Shown: positions 46,421-56,049 of the stretch, in pieces
Numbering within the stretch: the first letter of the stretch is position 1
Layout of the letters: every line of letters starts with the position of its first letter
Origin: Oscillospiraceae bacterium
Lineage (GTDB): Bacteria; Bacillota; Clostridia; Oscillospirales; Acutalibacteraceae
Assembly (NCBI GenBank): GCA_902769255.1
Contig: CACXOM010000002.1
Coordinates: 248,001 to 312,000 of the forward strand
DNA length: 64,000 nt
Direction of reading: 5' to 3'
Program-made: the position numbers and the translations under genes
Notes under the pieces: generated by a model
What the model saw: only the letters and a program-made list of their open reading frames with translations
The model's database searches: none
What the model was told of the DNA's origin: nothing

Positions 46421-46449
46421 ATTTTATCAAATTTTTTATAATTTGTCAA
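46421..46449 (-). promoter_or_regulatory. Promoter of the thrS T-box operon
   Basis: On the minus strand TTGACA (46449-46444), a 17-bp spacer and TAAAAT (46426-46421). The -35 box begins only 4 nt behind the galE stop, and no galE terminator is visible in between, so galE transcripts may run into the leader. Confidence 0.8.
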
Positions 46450-46452
46450 CTT

Positions 46453-47442
46453 TTATTTTGCAAATCCGTTCGGGTGATTTTTATGCCAATTCCATGCGGT
46501 AGCAATAATCTCTTCCAAATCGTCGTGTTGCGGTTTCCAACCCAAAACACTTTTTGCTTTTTCGCTTGATGCAATAAGTTTTGCAGGGTCACCGCTTCTG
46601 CGAGGAGAAACAACAGCAGGAATCGGGTGGCCTGTTACTTTTCTTGCGGTTTCAATAACCTCTTTAACAGTAAAGCCAACGCCGTTACCGAGATTGAAAA
46701 CATTACTTTCATTGCCGGCTGCTAAATATTTCATCGCTAAAATATGTGCTTGTGCCAAATCAGTTACATGTATGTAATCACGAACACAGGTTCCGTCTTT
46801 AGTGTCATAATCGTCACCGAAAATACTAATTGCTTCACGCTGGCCGTTCGGCACTTGCAAAATAAGCGGAATAAGATGAGTTTCAGGATTATGAGCCTCA
46901 CCTATATGACCGTTTACATGAGCACCGCAAGCGTTAAAATAGCGAAGTGCAACATATTTTAAGCCGTGAGCAACACCGGTCCATTTCATCATTTTTTCCA
47001 TAGAAAGTTTTGTTTCACCGTAAGCATTTGTAGGCTCGGTTTTATCAGTTTCCAAAATTGGAATACTCTCTGGCTCGCCATAAGTGGCGGCGGTCGACGA
47101 GAACACTATTTTATCAACACCGTGAGCAACCATGCTTTGAAGCAAAACTTTTGTGCCGTTTAAATTATTGTCATAATATTTAAGAGGGTTAGTCATACTC
47201 TCGCCTACAAGTGAATTTGCGGCAAAATGAATAACACCGTCAATTTTTTCATTTTCAAAAACGCTGTCAACAAACTCTCTGTCACGAATATCGCCCTTAT
47301 AAAACTTTGCTTTTTCGTGAACAGCCTCAATATGACCTGTTTCAAGATTATCAACAATAACAACCTGCTCGCCTGCGTCAATAAGTTCGCTAACAGTATG
47401 AGAGCCGATATAACCTGCTCCGCCTAAAACTAAAATTTTCAT
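46453..47442 (-). CDS. galE: UDP-glucose 4-epimerase
   Basis: 329 residues. The NAD-binding GGAGYIGSH (about 7-15), DNLETGH, the catalytic [11 protein letters not shown] (Ser) and [11 protein letters not shown] (YxxxK) and the C-terminal [13 protein letters not shown] are all present. It interconverts UDP-glucose and UDP-galactose. AAGGAG lies before the ATG at 47442; a longer frame to 47499 overlaps the promoter and is excluded. No glycan genes surround it. Confidence 0.97.
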   Translation of the reverse strand: MKILVLGGAGYIGSHTVSELIDAGEQVVIVDNLETGHIEAVHEKAKFYKGDIRDREFVDSVFENEKIDGVIHFAANSLVGESMTNPLKYYDNNLNGTKVLLQSMVAHGVDKIVFSSTAATYGEPESIPILETDKTEPTNAYGETKLSMEKMMKWTGVAHGLKYVALRYFNACGAHVNGHIGEAHNPETHLIPLILQVPNGQREAISIFGDDYDTKDGTCVRDYIHVTDLAQAHILAMKYLAAGNESNVFNLGNGVGFTVKEVIETARKVTGHPIPAVVSPRRSGDPAKLIASSEKAKSVLGWKPQHDDLEEIIATAWNWHKNHPNGFAK

Positions 47443-47470
47443 AACAATCTCCTTAATACTTAATATATTT

Positions 47471-47499
47471 ATTTTATTACTAATTTTTTGTTTTGTCAA
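47471..47499 (-). promoter_or_regulatory. Promoter of galE
   Basis: On the minus strand TTGACA (47499-47494), a 17-bp spacer and TAAAAT (47476-47471), about 30 nt before the galE ATG. Confidence 0.8.
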
Positions 47500-47555
47500 T
47501 AGTATAAAATCTGATTTTTTTGAAAAAATATTAACAAAAATAAAAAGGTGATATT

Positions 47556-48212
47556 ATGCAAAAATATTTTAAAACAATTTTATGTTTTTTACTCTTATTC
47601 ATTATTCCGATAAGCATTACTAATTCGGCTTATTCTCTTTCAAAATCTGGCTCTAAAGGCGCTCAAGTGAGAGAAATTCAAACAAGACTTAAAAAATGGA
47701 AATACTATGACGGTAAAATTGACGGCATTTACGGCGAAAAAACTAAAAAAGCGGTTATAAAATTTCAAAAAAACAATAATCTTTACGCAGACGGTATTTG
47801 CGGTAAAAAAACGCTTGCAAAAATGGGCATTTACGGGCTTAGTAACGACAGTTCAAGCAGTAACGCCGACCAAAATTTAATAGCAAAATTCATCTCAGCA
47901 GAAGCTCGAGGTGAAAGTTACAAAGGGCAAGTTGCAGTTGGTGCGGTAATATTAAACCGAGTAAAACACGCTTCTTTTCCCGATACAGTTTCAGGTGTAG
48001 TATACCAAAACGGCGCATTTGACTGTGTTTATAACGGGCAAATTAATCAACCGACATCAGAAAGCGCAAAAAAAGCAGCAAAAGAAGCAATAAACGGCTG
48101 GGACCCCACCGGAGGAGCAATTTATTATTATAACCCTAAAACCGCAAAATCAGATTGGATAAAATCAAGACCTGTTGTAGCAGTAATTGGAAATCATGTT
48201 TTCTGCAAATAA
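47556..48212 (+). CDS. Spore cortex-lytic enzyme-like hydrolase (SleB type)
   Basis: 218 residues: signal peptide (about 1-27), a PG_binding_1 domain (about 34-92, GAQVREIQTRLKKWKYYDG, GEKTKKAVIKFQ) and a Hydrolase_2 domain (about 106-218, ISAEARGESYKGQVAVGAVILNRV, FDCVYNGQ, split here at family motifs). The E in SAEARGE is the expected catalytic glutamate. SleB depolymerises muramic-lactam cortex during germination; vegetative relatives also exist. A shared hairpin follows at its stop. Confidence 0.88.
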   Translation: MQKYFKTILCFLLLFIIPISITNSAYSLSKSGSKGAQVREIQTRLKKWKYYDGKIDGIYGEKTKKAVIKFQKNNNLYADGICGKKTLAKMGIYGLSNDSSSSNADQNLIAKFISAEARGESYKGQVAVGAVILNRVKHASFPDTVSGVVYQNGAFDCVYNGQINQPTSESAKKAAKEAINGWDPTGGAIYYYNPKTAKSDWIKSRPVVAVIGNHVFCK

Positions 48213-48237
48213 AAAACCCGCTTTAAGCGGGTTTTTT
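48211..48237. terminator. Bidirectional terminator between the SleB-type gene and the class A PBP gene
   Basis: Six A, CCCGCTT, one T, AAGCGGG and six T form a perfect palindrome that works on both strands. The PBP stop codon (48223) lies inside it. Confidence 0.85.
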
Positions 48238-50865
48238 GTTCTTTTTTGTAGCTGCTTGTGTACCTTTTGTTTTTTCAGGCGGTGCAATTGTAGTATTTTG
48301 CCTTGTTTTTTCAGCCGCCTGCGTCGTCACCTTAGCAGTAGCCGAATTATCTTGAGCGTTAGTTGTATTGTTTCCGTTGTTTTCATTTTCATTCGTTTTT
48401 TCTTCTGAATTTTCAGAAGCTTTAGTGGTTGTTGTAGATTTAGTAGTTGTTGCTTTAGTTGTATTACGATTATCTCTTGAATTTGTATCATAATAACCAG
48501 ATAACACACCTGTTTCATAACCGCCATGAATATTACAAAACGGAGTATACGATTTTTTAAAGTAACCGTAAGCATATGAATAACAACGTGTTCTTGCGCA
48601 CAAACCGCTTGACAAGCAGTATTTTCTAAGCTGACAATCACTCGAAACTTTAAAGTTTTCAGCTTTTAAGTTTTCGTGAATAGAGCTCATAGCCGCTCTC
48701 CAAATTACCATTGCAGGGTTAGGACTCAAGTGGCTCATAACTTTATTATCGTCCATACCGTACCAGCAAGCAGCCATATATTTTGATGTACCGCCAACAA
48801 ACCAACGGTCTTTGTTGTTTGAGGTTGTACCTGTTTTACACATTATCTGCCAATTGCCAAATGTAGCACCTTCACCGGTACCGTGAGTTGCAACAGATTG
48901 CAACATTTTGCACATAATACCTGCTGTGCCGGCAGAAATCGCTCTGTGTTTATTGTCTGTTTCATCTAAAACAACCTGACCGCCTTGGTCAAGCACTTTT
49001 GTAAATGTTTTCGGCTCATAATATATACCGCCGTTACCGAACGTTGAATAAGCAGCCGCCAACTCAACAGTAGTAATACCGTAAACTGAACCGCCAAGTG
49101 CTAACGAAGATTCCGTTAAATCAGAATGTCCGCTTCCGTCATTTTTGGTAAATGTTGAAATGCCCATTTTTTCGGTAACAAATTTATAAGTGGTATTTAA
49201 AGACATTTTTTGAACCAATTTTACAGGAATTGTGTTAAGCGACTGTTGAACAGCATAAGAAATTGATGTGTTGCTGAAAGAATAGCTGTTGCTAAAGTTT
49301 TTAGGCCAGTTTTCAGTTAAATGAACGCCATTTTCAAGTGTTCTTACAGGGCTGTCTTCAACAGTAGAACCCCAAGTAATTATATTATATTCAAATGCAG
49401 GCGCATAAGCCGAAATAGGCTTAATAGCAGAACCCGTAGGTCTTGGCGTTTGTGTTGCACGGTTTAATACACGATTTCCCTTTTTCTCGCCTCTGCCGCC
49501 GACAATTGCTTTAATGTTACCGCTGTAATCCATAATTGTCATTGCAGATTGAGGGCGTTTTCCGTTTTGCAAAGAAAAATAGTAATCGGTGTTATAAACC
49601 TTTTCCAGTTTTTTCTGCATATCAAGGTCAACAGTTGTGTAGATTTTGTAACCGCCTTTATAAAGCTGTTCTGTTGCGTATTCTTTTGTATAACCTTTTT
49701 CTTTAACTAATTTTTTAACTACATCTTCGATAACTGCATCTACAAAATATGAATTATATTCTTCTTCAACGGTATTTGTTGTCGAAAGAGTGGTAGAAGG
49801 ATTCTTTCTGAGTTTAAGTTCGGCATTTTTAGCCTTTTCACATTCTTGTTTTGTGATATAACCGTTATTATACATCTCGTCAATAACCCAATTGCGACGT
49901 GTTTTATTTGTTTCAGGGTTTTTATAAGGCTCGTTTTCCGAAGGGTTATTTGTAATAGCTGCAAGACAAGCAGATTGAGTTATATTAAGTTGTGATGCAT
50001 TTTTATCAAAATAATAGTTAGAAGCAACCTCAACGCCGTCAACACCGTTGCCGAGGTGAATTGTGTTCAAATAACATTCAAGAATTGTATCTTTATCATA
50101 GTTTTCTTCAACATATAAAGCGTCTTTAATTTCCTGAATTTTTCTTGAACTTGTTTTTTGGTCGTTACCTGTGATATTTTTTATCAACTGTTGTGTTATT
50201 GTTGAACCGCCCTGTTCCGAACTATAAAAATGGAAAACCAAGTTTAAAGCGGCTGAAGAAGTTCTTTTCCAGTCAACACCGGAATGTTCTCTAAATCTCT
50301 TATCTTCGCAAGAAATAAAAGCGTTTTTCAAACATTTTGGAATATCTTTATTATCAACCCACAAACGATTTTGGTCGCCGTGAAGTCTTTTTAATTCAAC
50401 ATCATTTCCTTTGCTGTCTTTCGCATAGAGAATAGATGTGTATTGCAATTTTAAATTATAGAGGTTATTGCTTGGGTCTTGAATTTCATCACTCGGGCTC
50501 ATAATGCAAATAAAATAGAATACAGCAGAACCCACAACAAGACAACCTGTAATAATTAAAACAAGGAATATTGATAAAAGCGCCGACAAAAACGGGTGTC
50601 TTTTTTTCTTTTTGGCGTTTTTATTATTTCTATTTCTGTTAACAGACTGCTTTTTTATATTTTTACTTCTGTTATCAGCCGATTGCGCTTCATCTTTATC
50701 AACAATTAAATAATCGTCATTTAAAGGAATTTCAAATCCATTATTTACCTCTACATTTCTGCGAGTGCCGTTTCTTTTTGACACTGCTCGATTCTTCCTG
50801 TTTGGACTTGAATTTCGCGCACTTCTCTTATCAAAATAATTGTTTTCGTTATTATTTCTTGACAT
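48223..50865 (-). CDS. Class A penicillin-binding protein (PBP1A type)
   Basis: 880 residues: a basic, Asn/Arg-rich cytosolic part (about 1-88), one membrane segment (about 92-118), a glycosyltransferase domain (SCEDKRFREHSGVDWKRT with the catalytic Glu, GGSTITQQLIKN) and a transpeptidase domain with TGSAIKP (SxxK), SYAVQQSLN (SxN) and KTGTTSN (KTG). Behind it lies a Cys-rich patch (about 725-775, seven cysteines) and a long Thr/Asn/Lys-rich tail. It polymerises and crosslinks peptidoglycan. It is downstream of the U32 gene, 26 bp away. Confidence 0.95.
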   Translation of the reverse strand: MSRNNNENNYFDKRSARNSSPNRKNRAVSKRNGTRRNVEVNNGFEIPLNDDYLIVDKDEAQSADNRSKNIKKQSVNRNRNNKNAKKKKRHPFLSALLSIFLVLIITGCLVVGSAVFYFICIMSPSDEIQDPSNNLYNLKLQYTSILYAKDSKGNDVELKRLHGDQNRLWVDNKDIPKCLKNAFISCEDKRFREHSGVDWKRTSSAALNLVFHFYSSEQGGSTITQQLIKNITGNDQKTSSRKIQEIKDALYVEENYDKDTILECYLNTIHLGNGVDGVEVASNYYFDKNASQLNITQSACLAAITNNPSENEPYKNPETNKTRRNWVIDEMYNNGYITKQECEKAKNAELKLRKNPSTTLSTTNTVEEEYNSYFVDAVIEDVVKKLVKEKGYTKEYATEQLYKGGYKIYTTVDLDMQKKLEKVYNTDYYFSLQNGKRPQSAMTIMDYSGNIKAIVGGRGEKKGNRVLNRATQTPRPTGSAIKPISAYAPAFEYNIITWGSTVEDSPVRTLENGVHLTENWPKNFSNSYSFSNTSISYAVQQSLNTIPVKLVQKMSLNTTYKFVTEKMGISTFTKNDGSGHSDLTESSLALGGSVYGITTVELAAAYSTFGNGGIYYEPKTFTKVLDQGGQVVLDETDNKHRAISAGTAGIMCKMLQSVATHGTGEGATFGNWQIMCKTGTTSNNKDRWFVGGTSKYMAACWYGMDDNKVMSHLSPNPAMVIWRAAMSSIHENLKAENFKVSSDCQLRKYCLSSGLCARTRCYSYAYGYFKKSYTPFCNIHGGYETGVLSGYYDTNSRDNRNTTKATTTKSTTTTKASENSEEKTNENENNGNNTTNAQDNSATAKVTTQAAEKTRQNTTIAPPEKTKGTQAATKKNKKPA

Positions 50866-50891
50866 AGTTTTTCCTCACTATAATTTGAAAT

Positions 50892-52166
50892 TTATTTTTT
50901 TATTCTGATAAATGAACCTTTTTTAAGCGGTTCCGAATAAAATTTCACAACATCAGCAGCAAATTTAGCTGATTCTAACTCATTCATATCTTTATCAAAA
51001 AGTTTATCAACAGTAATCTCAAAACTACCTCGTTTTGGCTCTAAAACATCATAAGTACCGGGGTAAAATTTATTTCTTTGCATTACTGTTGCAAGCCCAT
51101 CTTGATAATCATCAACAACAGCAATTAATTCATAATCACGAATGTAGCCTGCATTATCATAAACTTGCCCTTGCGTTTCGTTTGGTTTACCAAAATAAAA
51201 ACCGCAAGAATAATCTCTGTGAGATATTTTATAAACTTCTTTTAAAATACTTTCGGGCAATTTAAAATCATCGCTAAAGCCGGATTTTTCAAAAGCCTCA
51301 ACCGCTTTTGCATAAGCGTTTGTAACAGCGGCTGTGTAATATTCGGTTTTGGCTCTGCCCTCAATTTTAAAACTTGTTATTCCTGCATTATAAAGTTGTG
51401 GAATATGCTCAATCAAACACATATCTTTTGCATTTAAAATATATGTTCCCTGCTCATCTTCATAAATCGGCATATATTCGCCGGGGCGTTTTTCTTCAAC
51501 CAATCTGTAATTCCAGCGGCAAGGTTGTGCGCAATCACCATGGTTTGAATCTCTACCCGTCATATAATTTGAAAGCAAACATCTGCCCGACACCGACATG
51601 CAAATAGCACCGTGAACAAACGCCTCAATCTCTAAATCATCAGGTGTTTTTTCTCTAATCTCGGCAATTTCTTTCAAGGTAAGTTCTCTTGCAACTACAA
51701 TTCTTTTTGCGCCTAATTTATAATAAAAATTTGCGGTTTCATAGTTTACTATTCCCGTTTGAACCGAAATATGCACTTCAGCATCTGGAGCAAATTCTTT
51801 TACCTTTTCAATAGCCGATAAATCAGTTACTATAAACGCATCAGGATTATATTTTGCCACTTCTATAATAAACTCGTCAATAACAGCGATTTCATTATTT
51901 CTCGGCAAAGTGTTTAGCGTTATATATGCTCGGCAATCGTTTTTATGAGCATATTCTATTCCCTCTTTTAACTCATCAAAAGTAAAATTACCGGGTGCAG
52001 AGCGCATACCAAATTCTTTGCCAGCAAAATATACTGCATTTGCGCCGAAATCAACCGCCGCTTTTAATCTTGTCAAATCGCCTGCAGGAGATAAAACCTC
52101 AATCGGCGGTATTTTTTTTACATATTTAGTATTAATTCCAAAGTCCCTCCGATTGTAATTTTTCAA
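50892..52166 (-). CDS. U32-family peptidase-like protein (TrhP/YrrO type)
   Basis: About 414-424 residues. EVLSPAGDLTRLKAAVDFGANAVYF, AFVHGAICMSVSGRC and DCAQPCRWNY carry the conserved Cys-rich signature of U32 proteins, whose bacterial members take part in 5-hydroxyuridine formation in tRNA (TrhP) rather than proteolysis. The start is doubtful: the TTG at 52166 has no ribosome binding site, while GGAGG lies about 9 nt before an ATT (52136-52134) that overlaps the mltG stop. Confidence 0.9.
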   Translation of the reverse strand: MKNYNRRDFGINTKYVKKIPPIEVLSPAGDLTRLKAAVDFGANAVYFAGKEFGMRSAPGNFTFDELKEGIEYAHKNDCRAYITLNTLPRNNEIAVIDEFIIEVAKYNPDAFIVTDLSAIEKVKEFAPDAEVHISVQTGIVNYETANFYYKLGAKRIVVARELTLKEIAEIREKTPDDLEIEAFVHGAICMSVSGRCLLSNYMTGRDSNHGDCAQPCRWNYRLVEEKRPGEYMPIYEDEQGTYILNAKDMCLIEHIPQLYNAGITSFKIEGRAKTEYYTAAVTNAYAKAVEAFEKSGFSDDFKLPESILKEVYKISHRDYSCGFYFGKPNETQGQVYDNAGYIRDYELIAVVDDYQDGLATVMQRNKFYPGTYDVLEPKRGSFEITVDKLFDKDMNELESAKFAADVVKFYSEPLKKGSFIRIKK

Positions 52167-53376
52167 TCAAAGCGTTATGCTCCGAAAGCGAATTTGTATA
52201 ATAGAACTTCATATTTCTGTCAGTTACGAAATAATCTGCTTTAAGCGATGTATTAGGATTTAAAGCCGCTTGAATCGCACTTGTTGACGGACTGCAAATA
52301 GGTCCAGGAGGTAAACCAATATTACTATTGGTGTTATATCTTGAATCAGGGTAATTTGCCGTAGGCGAAGAGCCGAGTCTTGCAGGCTGGTCAGTCCAAC
52401 GAAGTCTGTTGTAAAATACTTGCGCAACATTTTTCATTTCCTTTGGATAACCGCTTGCCTCTGCCTCAACTATTGATGCCATTGTGAGAATTTCGTGAAC
52501 GGAATAGCCGTTTTTATCAGCGGTGTTTTTAACATCGTCAGTTAATTCTTCGTCCATTCTTTGAAGCATTTTATTTACCGCTTTATAAGCGTTATCATCG
52601 CCCTTATTCTTATCAGGATTTACATAAAAACTATAAGTTGCAGGGAAAAGATAACCCTCTAAACGATAATAGCATTTACCTTCGGGAATTTCTTTTACAA
52701 AATCATAATCATAATCTTTATATTTTACAGCCATAATGAATTCTTTTTCAGAACAAATATTATTCTTCTTCATAAGCTTGGCAATTTTTTTAACAGAATA
52801 TCCTTCTGGAATTGTAACCTTAACGGAATTTGCAGGGTCGGCATTTTGTGATAATGTATCAATCAAAGAACTATAACTTTGATTGCTTTTTACTTCGTGA
52901 ACGCCAAATTTAAAATCATTTCCGCCTTTGATTTTTACATATAATCTAAATAACAAAGTTGAATTAATGATTTTATTATCTTTAAGTACTTGCGCAATAT
53001 CTTCCGCAGTAGAACCTTGCTCTAAAACTACTTCTGCAGTTACAGGTTTACTTAAAGCAATTCCTTCTACCTCAACTGCAGTTAAAATAATGCAAGCCGC
53101 AAAGAAAAATGAAACAAGTAAAATAATAAGTATTCTTAATCCTACAGGCATTCTTTTCTTTTGCTTTTTAATTTTTTTATTATATTCTTTTGGAAACACT
53201 TCTTCTTGCTCTTCTTGGGCGATTTCATCATTGTTTTCTGAAGAATTACTGTATAAGTCTTCAAAAACATCTTCTTTGCCACTTAACATTTCTTCAATAT
53301 TTTTATCAAAAATTTTGGTAGCAGTGTCAATATCGTTATTATTCACTTCTTTTATTGTTTCTTTGTGTTCAATCAT
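52132..53376 (-). CDS. mltG: Endolytic transglycosylase MltG
   Basis: 414 residues: a long acidic cytosolic part (about 1-75), one membrane segment (about 80-102), a LysM-like region (about 115-190) and the YceG domain with EAEASGYPKEM (catalytic Glu), FYNRL and NTNSNIGLPPGPICSPS. It cuts nascent glycan strands near the membrane and ends their elongation. It lies between the 5-FTHF cyclo-ligase and U32 genes on the minus strand. Confidence 0.96.
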   Translation of the reverse strand: MIEHKETIKEVNNNDIDTATKIFDKNIEEMLSGKEDVFEDLYSNSSENNDEIAQEEQEEVFPKEYNKKIKKQKKRMPVGLRILIILLVSFFFAACIILTAVEVEGIALSKPVTAEVVLEQGSTAEDIAQVLKDNKIINSTLLFRLYVKIKGGNDFKFGVHEVKSNQSYSSLIDTLSQNADPANSVKVTIPEGYSVKKIAKLMKKNNICSEKEFIMAVKYKDYDYDFVKEIPEGKCYYRLEGYLFPATYSFYVNPDKNKGDDNAYKAVNKMLQRMDEELTDDVKNTADKNGYSVHEILTMASIVEAEASGYPKEMKNVAQVFYNRLRWTDQPARLGSSPTANYPDSRYNTNSNIGLPPGPICSPSTSAIQAALNPNTSLKADYFVTDRNMKFYYTNSLSEHNALIEKLQSEGLWN

Positions 53377-53392
53377 AACTTACTCCTGTTTT

Positions 53393-53935
53393 TTAGTCGG
53401 TTACCAACAAATCCGCTTTAACATCAAAACTGTTTATCGGCAATTTTTCAACCATATTTTCTTTATAACAAACAACGCATTTTGCGCCGTTGTATCCCTT
53501 TAAAAATCTGTCATAAAATCCGCCGCCGTAACCTAATCGGTTTAAATCGCTATCTACCAACAACGCCGGTACAATACAAAGCGAATTTTCGAAATTTTCA
53601 CATAATTTTGCGTTATTATTCGGCTCTAAAATTCCAAATTTACCCGTTTTTAAATCATTTAACGAAGAAATATAATAAAACTTCATTATATTTTTTTCAA
53701 AACATTTTGGAACGGCAATTTTTTTACCGATTTTTAACGAATAATCTATTAGTCTTTTTGTATCGATTTCATTTTCAGTCGATACATAACAAAGCAAAAC
53801 TTCAGCGTTTTCATACTCTTTTAATGCGGTAATTTTTTTAAAAATAGTTTCATCTTTTTTTGATTTTTCCGCATTATTTAGTGTTTTTCTAAATTTTTTT
53901 GCTTTTATTCTAAATTTATTTTTTAATTCTTGCAT
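53393..53935 (-). CDS. 5-formyltetrahydrofolate cyclo-ligase
   Basis: 180 residues. The C-terminal GYGGGFYDRFL signature and the basic N-terminal ATP-binding helix (KFRIKAKKFRKTL) mark the family. It recycles 5-formyl-THF to methenyl-THF with ATP. It overlaps the DJ-1 gene by 13 bp, and tmk and thyX are upstream in the same run, so it is part of a thymidylate/folate operon. Confidence 0.94.
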   Translation of the reverse strand: MQELKNKFRIKAKKFRKTLNNAEKSKKDETIFKKITALKEYENAEVLLCYVSTENEIDTKRLIDYSLKIGKKIAVPKCFEKNIMKFYYISSLNDLKTGKFGILEPNNNAKLCENFENSLCIVPALLVDSDLNRLGYGGGFYDRFLKGYNGAKCVVCYKENMVEKLPINSFDVKADLLVTD

Positions 53936-54468
53936 TGAATTGAATTTTTAATATGTTGTGCTTTATCTTTTCCTACAATTTTTTCGGCAATTGCATAAGC
54001 AAAATCAATCGTTACGCCAGCACCTTTAGCGGTAATAATATTGCCGTCAACCTCAACAAAGTTTCCTGTAAATTCTGCTTTGCCCAATTGTTCCTCAAAA
54101 CCCGGAAAACAAGTTGCTTTTTTGCCGTCAAGCAAACCTTTTTCACCTAAAATGGAGGGAGCTGCACAAATAGCAGCTATTATTTTACCGTTTTTAGCAG
54201 CAAAATTTAACATATCATCAACTAAATCAGATTTTTTTAAATTGAGCGTTCCGGGCATTCCGCCGGGCAAAATTACCGCTTGTACATCATCGCTTTTTTC
54301 AAGCATTAAATCAATAGTATCAGCCAAAACAGTAATATTATGCGCACCTGTAATATCTTGCGAGCCTACACCTGCGGTTACTACATCAATGTCGCAACGA
54401 CGAAGAAAATCAACCGTTGCAAGTGCCTCAACCTCTTCAAAACCTTGCGCTAAATACAAATATACCAA
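53923..54468 (-). CDS. DJ-1/PfpI-family protein (YajL-like)
   Basis: 181 residues with the nucleophile elbow AAICAAPSIL (Cys about 98) and EVEALATVDFLRR near the start. The family includes chaperones, glyoxalases and deglycases, and is sometimes annotated as ThiJ. The exact role cannot be assigned. It overlaps the cyclo-ligase gene and lies 1 bp after tmk. Confidence 0.92.
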   Translation of the reverse strand: MVYLYLAQGFEEVEALATVDFLRRCDIDVVTAGVGSQDITGAHNITVLADTIDLMLEKSDDVQAVILPGGMPGTLNLKKSDLVDDMLNFAAKNGKIIAAICAAPSILGEKGLLDGKKATCFPGFEEQLGKAEFTGNFVEVDGNIITAKGAGVTIDFAYAIAEKIVGKDKAQHIKNSIQCKN

Positions 54469-54469
54469 T

Positions 54470-55132
54470 TTATAACACCTCGTTTACGTGTTTTTCAATT
54501 ATTTTTGCAATTGTTTCTATTTTCAAAGGCTCTTCGCCCTCATAGCATTTAACAACTTTCCAACCTAATTTTTCAGCCGAATAAAAAGCCGCTTTTCTGC
54601 ATTTTTGAAGATAAACAGTATCTTTTTCGTGAATATCTTTCTTGTTTTCATCGCCGTTATAGCGTGAACTCATAAGTTTTTGCGAAATTTTGGGGTCCAT
54701 ATCAAGAAAAACAACTAAATCCGGCTTTGGTATTTTTAACTGATTAAACTCAAAATTATAAAGCCAATCAATATAAGAATCCCACTCTTTTTCATCTAAC
54801 TTTGAACATTGATGAACGCAGTTTGATGTTGTATACCTGTCAGCCAAAATCACAAAATCATTGTCATATTCTGCTTTCCAATGACGCTTGAAATTAGCAT
54901 ATCTATCAACTGCATAAAACGAAGATGCAGCAAAAGCGTTCACATCATCAGGTTTATCGCCAAAATCACCGTTTAAATACATTCTTACAAGCGTACTTGA
55001 AGGGTCAGCGTAATCAGGCAGTTTAATTTGTTTATAGTTAATGCTTTTTTCAGCAAAATATTTTTTAATTAATTCTATTTGAGTAGACTTTCCGCTGCCG
55101 TCAAGTCCCTCAATAACAATAAGTTTACCCAT
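54470..55132 (-). CDS. tmk: Thymidylate kinase
   Basis: 220 residues. P-loop IEGLDGSGKST (about 7-17), DRYTTSNCVHQ (DR motif) and FLDMDPKISQKLM. It phosphorylates dTMP to dTDP, acting after ThyX, which is encoded 9 bp upstream. Confidence 0.94.
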   Translation of the reverse strand: MGKLIVIEGLDGSGKSTQIELIKKYFAEKSINYKQIKLPDYADPSSTLVRMYLNGDFGDKPDDVNAFAASSFYAVDRYANFKRHWKAEYDNDFVILADRYTTSNCVHQCSKLDEKEWDSYIDWLYNFEFNQLKIPKPDLVVFLDMDPKISQKLMSSRYNGDENKKDIHEKDTVYLQKCRKAAFYSAEKLGWKVVKCYEGEEPLKIETIAKIIEKHVNEVL

Positions 55133-55141
55133 ATTATTCCT

Positions 55142-55900
55142 TTACATATTCAAAAACTTTTCTTTCATTTCAACCATTTTACCGCAACTCATTTTGCCTT
55201 CGGGACATTTACCGAAAACGCACGGCGGACCGGCTTTTTTAAACAAATTAGGCGCAACTTGTTTAACAAGTTTTAACATTTCTGTTGATAGTTCTCTAAT
55301 TTCCCATTGCGCACGGTTGCAACAACGGTGTTTAAAAAAGTTTTGCAAACTTCTTGCGTTAAAAGTTGCAATCATTTTTGTATCGCAAGCGTTTGGCAAA
55401 ACAAAACGAGCGTCTTCAATAGCCTTTTTCTGCGCTTTTCTTTTAGCGGTTTTTTCGTCATCACCATTTGCTGTAAACTCGCCAAAATATTTTTCGCTTA
55501 AAATTTCAGAAATTTTTAAATAATCTTCATGTGATTTTGCCATATTATTTAAAAAGATTTCTTTTGCCTGCGGTACTTTTTCAATTTCAGGAGGCAAAAC
55601 ATATTCAAATTCTTTTTCAGAAACATAACGCTGGCTTTGTACCGAATAAGAGGCAATTCTATGTCTTGTAATCTGCGCTAACAACGCTCTTGAAACACCC
55701 TCAATAGCAAATGTAAACGAAGCGTGTTCAATAGGACTTTCATGACCTATTTCAGAAAGCATTTCTACAAAATTTGCAACCTTTTCATCATCAAGCCCTT
55801 CCATAACCGTATCAACATCAGCGGCGGCATAACACATTTTAGCGGCTGCGGCAACTGTTTTTTCGGGATTGGGCGTATATGCAATCAAAGAAACTTTCAC
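55142..55900 (-). CDS. thyX: FAD-dependent thymidylate synthase ThyX
   Basis: About 252 residues. The ThyX signature RHRIASYSVQSQRY (RHRxxSxxxxSxR) is intact, with IEHASFTFAIEGVSRAL ahead and HRCCNRAQWEIREL behind. It makes dTMP with methylene-THF and NADPH and releases THF without oxidation. AGGAGAG sits 8 nt before a GTG at 55900, which is preferred over an ATG at 55921 that overlaps that site. It heads the thyX-tmk-DJ-1-cyclo-ligase run. Confidence 0.95.
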   Translation of the reverse strand: MKVSLIAYTPNPEKTVAAAAKMCYAAADVDTVMEGLDDEKVANFVEMLSEIGHESPIEHASFTFAIEGVSRALLAQITRHRIASYSVQSQRYVSEKEFEYVLPPEIEKVPQAKEIFLNNMAKSHEDYLKISEILSEKYFGEFTANGDDEKTAKRKAQKKAIEDARFVLPNACDTKMIATFNARSLQNFFKHRCCNRAQWEIRELSTEMLKLVKQVAPNLFKKAGPPCVFGKCPEGKMSCGKMVEMKEKFLNM

Positions 55901-55998
55901 TCTTTTTTCTCTCCTAAACATAATTACTTATTTTATATTATAGCAGATTGAATTTGTTTTTTCAATATCTTTTTAATAATTATAATGTATCTTTTTGC

Positions 55999-56027
55999 TT
56001 GCTTTTTTTAATAGTTTATAGTATAAT
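55999..56027 (+). promoter_or_regulatory. Predicted promoter of the site-2 protease-scpAB operon
   Basis: TTGCTT (55999-56004), a 17-bp spacer and TATAAT (56022-56027), 22 nt before the ATG at 56050. It excludes the longer upstream reading frame start at 55948. Confidence 0.72.
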
Positions 56028-56049
56028 TTTTATATTAGGAGTTGAGGTA

